Below are positions 1-5,495 of a stretch of DNA of 6,545 nt, one piece after another. Each line of letters starts with the position of its first letter. The stretch's first letter is position 1. The notes below the pieces were generated by a model, which saw only the letters and a list, made by a program, of their open reading frames with translations, was not told the DNA's origin and ran no database searches. Source of the stretch: an uncultured Bacillota bacterium (GTDB taxonomy: Bacteria; Bacillota_I; Bacilli_A; RF39; UBA660); contig CAOJZR010000035.1 of the NCBI GenBank assembly GCA_948466105.1, positions 1 through 6,545 of the forward strand, given 5' to 3'. A program made the translations under genes and the position numbers.

Positions 1-1
1 G

Positions 2-148
2 GTTTTATGTACTAATGCTTATTATCAACAGGTACAACAGGAACGAAAAAACAATTCAAACCTTACTAATGAACAAAAAATAAACATGTTAAAAAAAATG
101 ATTGATGCTTTAAATAATGAAGTAAATAATATTAAAAAGAATTTATAA
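2..148 (+). CDS. C-terminal end of an unrecognised protein (5' end outside window)
   Basis: An open frame enters from the left edge and runs 48 codons to a TAA at 146-148. The visible part is polar and strongly helical, ending in an Asn/Lys-rich amphipathic stretch (LTNEQKINMLKKMIDALNNE), which looks like a short C-terminal coiled coil. The only in-frame ATG codons (for example at 86) lack a Shine-Dalgarno, so this is a tail and not a complete small gene. It lies 33 bases before the 28-aa leader ORF and points the same way as LSR1, so it is probably in the same transcription unit and may belong to the same mobile element. I do not recognise the family. A recombinase C-terminal coil or a small element accessory protein are both possible, and neither is shown. 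Confidence 0.55.
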   Translation, partial: VLCTNAYYQQVQQERKNNSNLTNEQKINMLKKMIDALNNEVNNIKKNL

Positions 149-181
149 AAAAAATAAACATATTTTTAAGTAGGTGATTAT

Positions 182-268
182 ATGTATATAAAACAAATCA
201 TACAAGATAAAACCAAAATTGAAAATAAAATCATAGAATATCTATATATGTATGTTCTTAATGCATAA
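182..268 (+). CDS. 28-aa leader-like ORF overlapping the start of the serine recombinase
   Basis: ATG at 182 follows a Shine-Dalgarno-like AGGTGA (172-177) by four bases and opens a 28-codon frame ending in TAA at 266-268. The peptide is helical and Ile/Lys/Tyr-rich (MYIKQIIQDKTKIENKIIEY at its start). Its stop lies beyond the recombinase's candidate starts at 252 and 261, giving a 17-base or 8-base overlap (ATGCATAA). Neither recombinase start has a recognisable ribosome binding site of its own, so the likely job of this ORF is translational coupling: ribosomes finishing here would reinitiate on the recombinase. It may also be the remnant of a longer element-encoded protein. I recognise no family; the call rests on the ribosome binding site and the overlap geometry. 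Confidence 0.5.
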   Translation: MYIKQIIQDKTKIENKIIEYLYMYVLNA

Positions 269-1715
269 AATTAATGTCGCAGCTTATATTAGATTATCCA
301 AAGAAGATAGTAAATATAAAGAAAGCGAATCAATTAAAAATCAAAGACAATTAATCAATGACTTTTTAAATAAACAACATTTACAATTGAAGGAAGAATA
401 TATAGATGATGGTTATAGTGGTACAACATTTGATAGACCAGGCTTTAATAGATTAATTAAGGATATAAAAGAAAAAAAGATAAATTGTGTTATTACAAAA
501 GATCTATCAAGATTAGGTAGAGATTATATTCAGTGTGGAGCTTATATTGAAAATTTTTTTCCACAGCAAAAAGTAAGATATATTTCTATTTTAGATAATA
601 TTGATACTTTTAATAATGATATCAATAATGACATATTGCCTTTTAAAGCAGTATTTAATGATTTAGTAAGTAAAGATACTTCAAAAAAAATAAGATCTAT
701 TTTGAGAAATAAAAAAGAGCAAGGTCTTTTTTTAGGTTCTTCTACTTCATTTGGCTATAAAAAAAGTACAAAAGATAAGCATAAACTAATTATTGATAAG
801 AAAGTAGCTTGGATTGTTAAAGAAATTTTTACTTTAGCTTTGAAAGGAAATAGTAATAATGATATTGCTAGAATTCTTAATGAAAGAAAAATTATAACTC
901 CTAGTTTATATAAAAAAAACAAAGTCAATTATCATATTAAAAACAACTTATGGACAGCTAGTAGTGTTAATAATATCTTAAAAAATCCCATTTATACTGG
1001 GGATTTATTGCAAAACAAACAATCTAAACTAAGTTACAAATCTAAAAAACGTATTATATTAGATCAAAACTTGTGGATAAAAATAGAGAATACACATAAG
1101 CCAATTATATCTAAAGAAATATTTAAATTAGTAAATACTTCCCAAAATAAAGCTTTAAAAAAAAGACTTACTAAACTACTTTTAGAAAATCTGCTTTTTT
1201 GTAAAGAATGTGGTTGCCATATAGGTGTTAATTATAATAAAAAAACCAATACTTATTTTCTTATGTGTAATAACTATAAACGTAATTACAAGTTAAACCT
1301 ATGCACATCTCATTATATGAATTATCAAAAATTAGAAGCTATTGTGATTGATTCTGTAATAAAATTAATAAACGATAATATAAATATAAATAACATAATC
1401 AATCATATAAATGCCTCTACCTTTAAAAATCAAAAACAAGATATACTTAATAAGCAAGAAACATTAGATAGATTCTTAAAAAAACTATACCTTGATAAAT
1501 ACAATAACATAATTGATGAAGGAACATATTTACAGCTAAAAGAAGATGTATTAAAAGAAAAAGAAAAATATACACAAACTAACTTAGTACCAGTTATCAA
1601 CAAAGAATTTATTGAAAAAATTATTGTAAATATTCCTCGAGAATTGCTTTTTATTTTAATTGATAAAATATATATAAGTAAAGATAAACAAATCGAAATA
1701 ATATATAAAATATAA
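252..1715 (+). CDS. Large serine recombinase / integrase (LSR1)
   Basis: This is a site-specific recombinase of the large serine family, which cuts both attachment sites with a serine nucleophile and exchanges them to integrate or excise an element. In order it shows an N-terminal resolvase domain (about residues 8-150) with R14-L-S16 in VAAYIRLSKED as the catalytic serine region, IDDGYSGTTFDRPGF at 51-65, and the arginine motif KDLSRLGRD with D84, R87 and R90. A recombinase domain follows (about 165-295, including NPIYTGDLL and THKPIISKEIF), then a zinc ribbon with C317, C320, C339 and C351, and a C-terminal helical/coiled-coil part (about 393-445). At 487 aa it is at the short end for this family but appears complete. 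Start choice is uncertain: M1 at 252 and M4 at 261 both lack a Shine-Dalgarno. M4 (MHKINVAAYIRLS) looks more like family starts, and either would be coupled to the 28-aa ORF. It ends at a bidirectional terminator. Which element it mobilises is not visible; most of that element probably lies left of the window. Confidence 0.93.
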   Translation: MFLMHKINVAAYIRLSKEDSKYKESESIKNQRQLINDFLNKQHLQLKEEYIDDGYSGTTFDRPGFNRLIKDIKEKKINCVITKDLSRLGRDYIQCGAYIENFFPQQKVRYISILDNIDTFNNDINNDILPFKAVFNDLVSKDTSKKIRSILRNKKEQGLFLGSSTSFGYKKSTKDKHKLIIDKKVAWIVKEIFTLALKGNSNNDIARILNERKIITPSLYKKNKVNYHIKNNLWTASSVNNILKNPIYTGDLLQNKQSKLSYKSKKRIILDQNLWIKIENTHKPIISKEIFKLVNTSQNKALKKRLTKLLLENLLFCKECGCHIGVNYNKKTNTYFLMCNNYKRNYKLNLCTSHYMNYQKLEAIVIDSVIKLINDNININNIINHINASTFKNQKQDILNKQETLDRFLKKLYLDKYNNIIDEGTYLQLKEDVLKEKEKYTQTNLVPVINKEFIEKIIVNIPRELLFILIDKIYISKDKQIEIIYKI

Positions 1716-1735
1716 AAGAGCTTAAAAGCTCTTTT
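1714..1735. terminator. Bidirectional Rho-independent terminator between convergent genes
   Basis: The sequence AAAAGAGCT-TAAA-AGCTCTTTT forms a nine-base-pair perfect hairpin with a four-base loop. It starts inside the LSR1 stop codon (1713-1715) and ends inside the minus-strand glycosidase gene's stop codon (1734-1736). Each strand supplies a short U-rich 3' arm, so it can terminate both convergent transcripts. The U tract is short on the + strand (TTTTATT). Confidence 0.8.
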
Positions 1736-2756
1736 ATTCTACAACAATAAATGATGTAGCTATAGGTCTTGTTTGATGTTTACCATCACTATCAATAGGA
1801 TCATTGATAAGTTCATTATTAATAACTAAAGCTGATGAAGTTCCACCATCTAAATTAGCAGCATTGTAAGCCCCATAATTAGTCATTATTTCAGTTAGAT
1901 CAACCATGTCAGCTCCTGGCATAGATAGACGTCTACCATCAATTACAAGAAATAAGACAATACCATCTTTTCTTTGACCAATAGCAGTTCTTGGAGCAGT
2001 TCCCCAACCGCCATTTCCTTTGATGAAAGAAGGTGTACCGTTAACAATCAAAAAGGGCCCAAATTCTAAACCATCACGCATACCTTTTGCTAAAGCTTCT
2101 TCAGCACTACATTTGCTTAAGATAAGTTTATTATCTGTTGTAAATCCAATAAAGCCACCACCAACATTAGATTTTTTAAATGACCAAACGATTTTACCAT
2201 CTTTTATAACTGAACCATGAGGAATACCTCCAGCACCACTAAGTGTTGGATCATAAAAACCACCACCATTAATTGCTACAACTGCATTGTTATTTTTAGC
2301 CATGGTTGTTAAATAGTTTCCTTTTTCACCTAAACGATTAGTAAGTGCAACTTTTACTTTAGATGGATCGTATATAGCTACTAAATAACCTTTATAGCCA
2401 TTTCCTTTGATATCAATAAGTTTATATAAAGCGCCCTCTTCTCTAGTTAGCAGTTCTTTTTCATATTTATTCGCATAACTAGTATTACTAAAATCAGGAG
2501 TCTCAAAATCAATTAAATCAGTATTAGTATCTTCACCAGATTCAATGATGACATTTTTAGCTAAGACTTCATTAATTGTTTTATCACTGTAAAACCATGT
2601 TGCTAGATATTGATGGCTCATAGTTGTCATAGCAGTTGTGATTAGCCATTCACGAAATGTGCTAATTGGTCCATAAAGAATAAACAAACCAGTTGACATT
2701 CCTAAACTAAAAATACTTAAAAAAAGAGTTAAAAGTGCTTTTGTTTTCTTTTTCAT
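1734..2756 (-). CDS. Membrane-anchored phosphodiester glycosidase family protein (NAGPA domain)
   Basis: A 340-aa protein of the NAGPA/phosphodiester glycosidase family, related to the mammalian uncovering enzyme that removes N-acetylglucosamine from phosphodiester-linked sugars; bacterial members are often called EpsL-like exopolysaccharide-associated proteins. Numbered from the start at 2756, residues 1-6 are basic (MKKKTK) and about 8-28 form one membrane segment, so the enzyme domain is extracytoplasmic. The domain shows AINGGGFYD (162-169 region), EFGPFLIVNG (231-240), PRTAIGQRKDG (255-265), LVIDGRR (270-276), NLDGGTSSALV (301-311) and a C-terminal RPIATSFIV. The start is set by GAGGTG seven bases upstream of ATG 2756; an in-frame ATG at 2777 lies inside the upstream gene and has no such site. 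The upstream membrane-protein gene stops one base before this start, so the two are almost certainly co-transcribed and coupled. The real substrate is unknown; a wall or capsular glycan phosphodiester is a reasonable inference. Confidence 0.9.
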   Translation of the reverse strand: MKKKTKALLTLFLSIFSLGMSTGLFILYGPISTFREWLITTAMTTMSHQYLATWFYSDKTINEVLAKNVIIESGEDTNTDLIDFETPDFSNTSYANKYEKELLTREEGALYKLIDIKGNGYKGYLVAIYDPSKVKVALTNRLGEKGNYLTTMAKNNNAVVAINGGGFYDPTLSGAGGIPHGSVIKDGKIVWSFKKSNVGGGFIGFTTDNKLILSKCSAEEALAKGMRDGLEFGPFLIVNGTPSFIKGNGGWGTAPRTAIGQRKDGIVLFLVIDGRRLSMPGADMVDLTEIMTNYGAYNAANLDGGTSSALVINNELINDPIDSDGKHQTRPIATSFIVVE

Positions 2757-2757
2757 A

Positions 2758-3276
2758 CTACACCTCACTATTAGCATTGTATTTATCTAAAGGTGATTGA
2801 TTATTGTTTATTGCCCAATTATTATATTCTTCTATTTTTTTATTAAAAATTTCTACATCACTTAAAAATGTTTTAGTAAGCGTATTATAGTTGTAATTAA
2901 AAGCTTCACATTTTTTATTAGTATTACTATTGTTATAGACTATTTGACAGTTATTAACTAAATTAGTAGAATTAGATTTAATATCATCTAGGACTTGTTC
3001 ATAATTTTCTAAGTTATTTATAAGCATTACATAAACTTCTGAAAAGGTTTCATAAAAATTATTTTCATTTAGCGAAGTTAGAAATTTATTTCTAATCTCT
3101 TTGAAATCTTCTGTTTTATTACTAAATGCATTATATTCTTGATTTATTTGCTCTTGTTTTTTATTTAATTTTTGTTTATCTTTGTTAATGTTATTTATGA
3201 GAATAAAAATAATTGTAATTATACTTATTAAAAAAAGAATAAAACCAATAATTATAAAATAATATTTTTTTTTCAT
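2758..3276 (-). CDS. Small single-pass membrane protein of unknown function
   Basis: A 172-aa protein with a short basic N-terminus (MKKKYY), one very hydrophobic Ile/Phe/Leu segment at about residues 7-28, and a long extracytoplasmic part predicted to be helical. The region from about 30 to 100 is Lys/Asn/Gln/Glu-rich and looks like coiled coil (KDKQKLNKKQEQINQEY). Two cysteines (C110, C123) bracket a short Asn-rich loop and could form a disulfide outside the cell. I recognise no family. ATG 3276 is chosen because it follows GGTGG by about five bases and lies downstream of a good promoter; the longer frame's ATG at 3309 would sit upstream of the -10 box. Its stop (2758-2760) overlaps the ribosome binding site of the phosphodiester glycosidase and lies one base from that gene's ATG. 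It therefore probably works with the glycosidase, for example as a membrane partner or substrate-presenting protein; that is inference only. Confidence 0.8.
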   Translation of the reverse strand: MKKKYYFIIIGFILFLISIITIIFILINNINKDKQKLNKKQEQINQEYNAFSNKTEDFKEIRNKFLTSLNENNFYETFSEVYVMLINNLENYEQVLDDIKSNSTNLVNNCQIVYNNSNTNKKCEAFNYNYNTLTKTFLSDVEIFNKKIEEYNNWAINNNQSPLDKYNANSEV

Positions 3277-3299
3277 TTTACCACCACTTACTAATATAA

Positions 3300-3327
3300 A
3301 GTATATCATAAAAAATCAATTTGTGAA
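3300..3327 (-). promoter_or_regulatory. Sigma-A-type promoter of the membrane protein/glycosidase operon
   Basis: Reading the minus strand, TTCACA (3327-3322) is a one-mismatch -35 box. A 16-base spacer follows, then TATACT (3305-3300), a one-mismatch -10 box preceded by an extended -10 TG (TGATATACT). The predicted transcript starts near 3293, giving a leader of about 17 bases to ATG 3276. The -35 box is part of the 36-bp palindrome at 3322-3357, so a dimeric protein binding the palindrome would cover the promoter. Confidence 0.65.
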
Positions 3328-3357
3328 TAAAAAAGTATATATTTTTTTTTATTCACA
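3322..3357. repeat. 36-bp near-perfect palindrome overlapping the promoter
   Basis: The arms TGTGAATAAAAAA (3322-3334) and TTTTTTATTCACA (3345-3357) are perfect inverted repeats. The ten central bases are nearly symmetric as well: 16 of 18 positions pair overall, with one further position able to form G-U in RNA. It is not a classical terminator because neither strand has a GC-rich stem followed by a separate U tract. The outer edge coincides with the last base of the recognisable substrate-binding-protein fragment, and the other arm holds the -35 box of the operon promoter. Possible roles are an operator for a dimeric repressor, a recombinase attachment or crossover site, or a scar of an inverted duplication. 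Confidence 0.7.
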
Positions 3358-3470
3358 CCTGCGGTTAAAATGATTTCTACATCAAGTCCTTCTTCTTTAA
3401 AATATCCAAGAGCATGAGCAACATATTGTGGTGCATAGAAAACACTATGTGTTACTTCTGCTACACTAAC
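3357..3470 (-). pseudogene. Internal fragment of an ABC-transporter substrate-binding protein gene (NitT/TauT/ThiY-like)
   Basis: Thirty-eight codons on the minus strand read as the N-terminal region of the mature domain of a NMT1/SsuA/ThiY-type substrate-binding protein: VAEVTHSVFYAPQYVA, then GYFKEEGLDVEI, then LTAG. Family members normally continue with another 250 or so residues after this point and are preceded by a signal peptide or lipobox. Here neither is present. On its 5' side the frame runs directly into the end of LSR2 and has no start codon before a stop. On its 3' side the similarity ends at the edge of the 36-bp palindrome. It cannot encode a functional protein. The simplest reading is that a serine-recombinase element inserted in this gene and later rearrangement removed the rest. 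Capture of a target-gene piece by the element is an alternative. The substrate of the original transporter cannot be told from this part. Confidence 0.75.
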
Positions 3471-5091
3471 ATAATGACAATTTATCAGTGTTAAAATAAA
3501 TTGTTAAGTCTTTTCCATTTCCTAAAATGAGTGAAAAAACAGTTTTAATTAATTCTCTTTTTTCTTCTAAATCAAAATAGTTAAAAGCTTCAAAATAATT
3601 GGTTATAATATCATTAATGTCGATTTGACACTTAGGAGTGTTGTTTATATTAACCAGTTTTGTCATAATTATTTCTTTTTGTTTAGCTAAATTATCAAGT
3701 TGTTCAGTGATGATTTTAGTAATATTCTCATTAACAATCGGTAGTTTAGTTATTAAATCATTAATTTTTTTATCAATTTTAGCTAATTCCTGCGTTAATG
3801 CTTGTTGTTCTATAAATAATTGATCATTTTGTGTAAAGCTATAGTTATTAAGATATTTTTTGATTTTAAAAACAGGAACATTGAAATTTTTAATTTTGTC
3901 TAAAATTCGATTATCAATATCATGACCTTTGATATTTTGACATTTACATAGTGCCCTTTTGCTTTTTTCTTTTAATTCACATATATAAAAAAAATTGGTA
4001 TTATTTTCTTCCCTTTTAGTTACTTTAGGACGCATATAACTATGACATAATTCACACTTTATAAGTCCAGATAATAAACTGTTAACTTGTTTATTGCGAT
4101 AAACATTGCGTTTAGTAAAACTTTTTTTATGTAAAATATCTTGAACTTTTATCCAATTTTTACCATTAATAATACCCTGATGCTCACCTATAGCAATAAC
4201 CCATTTATCAATAGTATTTATAATATTTCTTCTTTTACCATCTCTTTTTTTCATTTGGTTTTTTTTATTATAGTCAATTAATCCAATTTTAACATTAAAT
4301 GTTTTATAGTTATCATAAATTGTATTGTGAACTTGACTAATAAAATTTTTAATATCTGTATCAGCTTTACAATAAACGATATTTTTTAGTATTTCACTAA
4401 TAGAAAACCTAGTGAAATTTTTGTTAGTTCTTGTTTTAATATGATTTTTATTTAAATAATCCTCTACTTTAGTTAAACTTTTATAGTTTAAATATTTTGA
4501 ATATATTAGTTCAACTATTTTTATATCTTCAGTTATATCTAAAGCATATAAACTCTTTTTTTTACCATCAATAGTAATACTTTCTTTTTTATTTGATTTA
4601 TACCCAAGAGGAGTATTACCTCCTAACCATCTGCCTGTTTTGGCAAGTTCAAACATATTATCCTTAATTCTTTCTGCAATAGTATCACGTTCTAATTGCG
4701 CAAATACAGATGAAATCATAAGCATCGCATTACCCATTGGTGTTGTGGTATCAAAGTTTTCTGTAATAGAAATAAAATTGATATTCAATGTGTTTAATTT
4801 GTCTTTTAATTCACAAAAATCAAGGACATTACGACTGATTCGGTCTAAACGATAAACTACAAGCATTCTGTAGTTACCCTCTTCAAAGCAATCTAGCATT
4901 TTTTTAAGTTGTGGTCGATTAGTATTTGCGCCAGTAAAGCCCTCATCTTCAAAAACAACAATTTGCTTTTTTATTGATTGACCATATTTCATAATAAGGT
5001 AATTTGTGCATAACTCAACTTGGTTTCCAATGCTTTCACCTTTACCTGTATATTTTGATTTTCTTGTGTATATAGCAATTAATTTGTCGAT
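3466..5091 (-). CDS. Large serine recombinase (LSR2), non-canonical or mutated start codon
   Basis: A second large serine recombinase, not closely similar to LSR1. The first ATG (4992-4990) has no Shine-Dalgarno and would omit the catalytic serine. The same frame, with no stop, continues 33 codons upstream and encodes the expected N-terminus IAIYTRKSKYTGKGESIGNQ. Numbered from ATC at 5091-5089 it is 541 aa, with R10 and catalytic S12, EDEGFTGANTNRPQ, and YRLDRISRN (D83, R84, R87). The helix AQLERDTIAERIKDNM and a recombinase domain with TPLGYK follow. A zinc ribbon has C346, C349, C371 and C382, and a coiled coil spans about 425-480. GGGAGGG (5105-5099) sits seven bases before ATC, the spacing expected of a start codon. 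No ATG, GTG or TTG occurs in frame between that site and the catalytic serine. It may therefore use AUC, or a former ATG has mutated and the gene is poorly or not expressed. Its TAG stop lies at the junction with the transporter-gene fragment, and a small ORF diverges from its 5' side. Confidence 0.88.
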   Translation of the reverse strand: MDKLIAIYTRKSKYTGKGESIGNQVELCTNYLIMKYGQSIKKQIVVFEDEGFTGANTNRPQLKKMLDCFEEGNYRMLVVYRLDRISRNVLDFCELKDKLNTLNINFISITENFDTTTPMGNAMLMISSVFAQLERDTIAERIKDNMFELAKTGRWLGGNTPLGYKSNKKESITIDGKKKSLYALDITEDIKIVELIYSKYLNYKSLTKVEDYLNKNHIKTRTNKNFTRFSISEILKNIVYCKADTDIKNFISQVHNTIYDNYKTFNVKIGLIDYNKKNQMKKRDGKRRNIINTIDKWVIAIGEHQGIINGKNWIKVQDILHKKSFTKRNVYRNKQVNSLLSGLIKCELCHSYMRPKVTKREENNTNFFYICELKEKSKRALCKCQNIKGHDIDNRILDKIKNFNVPVFKIKKYLNNYSFTQNDQLFIEQQALTQELAKIDKKINDLITKLPIVNENITKIITEQLDNLAKQKEIIMTKLVNINNTPKCQIDINDIITNYFEAFNYFDLEEKRELIKTVFSLILGNGKDLTIYFNTDKLSLC

Positions 5092-5098
5092 AGAAAAT

Positions 5099-5105
5099 CC
5101 CTCCC
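5099..5105 (-). promoter_or_regulatory. Ribosome binding site that decides the LSR2 start
   Basis: On the minus strand this is GGGAGGG, a strong Shine-Dalgarno-like purine run. Seven bases separate it from the in-frame ATC at 5091, and no conventional start codon in the LSR2 frame is at usable distance. It therefore supports translation of the full recombinase from, or originally from, that codon instead of from the ATG 99 bases further in. Confidence 0.6.
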
Positions 5106-5156
5106 TTTTTTTAATTTTCTGTTTTTTTAAAATATTATTAAAATAGGAGGTATATT

Positions 5157-5342
5157 ATGATTGTTGAAAAAAAAATAAATCAATTAAAAGAAAGAGAACT
5201 TTTACAAGATAGGGTAGCTTTTTTTAAATCAAAACTTATTTTAAAATATATTGATAGTTTAAGTATAAGTGATGTAGAAAAAAAGAAACTTCTTAATGAT
5301 CTTATAAAAAAATTAGAGGAAAATGGTACTAAAAATTTTTGA
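5157..5342 (+). CDS. Small helical protein divergent from LSR2, unknown function
   Basis: A 61-aa ORF with an ideal ribosome binding site, AGGAGG at 5145-5150, six bases before ATG 5157. The product is highly charged, has no membrane segment or cysteine, and looks like two helices: about residues 3-33 (KKINQLKERELLQDRVAFF, KSKLILKYID) and 38-56 (ISDVEKKKLLNDLIKKLEE), joined by a short Ser-containing turn. This could be a small dimeric helical bundle. The gene is transcribed away from LSR2 from a 65-base shared intergenic region and ends before a strong terminator, so it is a complete monocistronic unit. I do not recognise the family. Location beside the recombinase suggests an element accessory protein such as a directionality factor or regulator, but a host gene is equally possible. 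Confidence 0.75.
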   Translation: MIVEKKINQLKERELLQDRVAFFKSKLILKYIDSLSISDVEKKKLLNDLIKKLEENGTKNF

Positions 5343-5377
5343 AAACAGTGTTTATATAAACTACTAAAAAAATAAGT

Positions 5378-5410
5378 AAAGAGCTAAATTTATGCTCTTT
5401 TTTGTTTTTT
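5378..5410 (+). terminator. Rho-independent terminator after the 61-aa ORF
   Basis: AAAGAGC (5378-5384) pairs with GCTCTTT (5394-5400) around a nine-base AT loop, followed by a T-rich tract to 5410 interrupted by one G. It lies 35 bases after the stop of the 61-aa gene and insulates the downstream histidine kinase promoter. The GAGC stem is the same as in the terminator at 1714-1735. Confidence 0.85.
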
Positions 5411-5440
5411 TAAAAGAAATGTAAAATAAAAATCATTGCC

Positions 5441-5469
5441 TTGACTATGGTTTTAATATTTATTATAAT
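5441..5469 (+). promoter_or_regulatory. Sigma-A-type promoter of the histidine kinase gene
   Basis: TTGACT (5441-5446) and a perfect TATAAT (5464-5469) are separated by exactly 17 bases. Transcription would start near 5476, about 20 bases before the kinase ATG. Nothing else is visible in the gap between the preceding terminator and this promoter. Confidence 0.85.
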
Positions 5470-5495
5470 CAATATATAATAAAAGGAGAAATGAC

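Noticed and set aside
2020..2220. Open frame of 66 codons on the + strand
   Set aside because: It lies entirely antisense within the phosphodiester glycosidase gene, has no ribosome binding site and no family-like sequence.
3277..3309. Longer start for the small membrane protein at 3309
   Set aside because: That ATG falls within the promoter spacer, upstream of the -10 box, and has no Shine-Dalgarno; ATG 3276 has both a ribosome binding site and correct promoter distance.
3638..3823. Hydrophobic 61-codon + strand frame
   Set aside because: It is the antisense of the LSR2 C-terminal coiled coil; its hydrophobicity is the usual mirror of Lys/Asn/Asp-rich coding sequence.
4640..4855. 71-codon + strand frame
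   Set aside because: It is antisense to the conserved catalytic domain of LSR2, with no start signals.
5342..5348. Short direct repeat GAAAACA shared with the transporter-gene fragment (about 3438-3444) as possible attachment cores
   Set aside because: Seven bases of AT-rich identity with diverging flanks is expected by chance here, and its position inside the fragment does not match the LSR2 junction.
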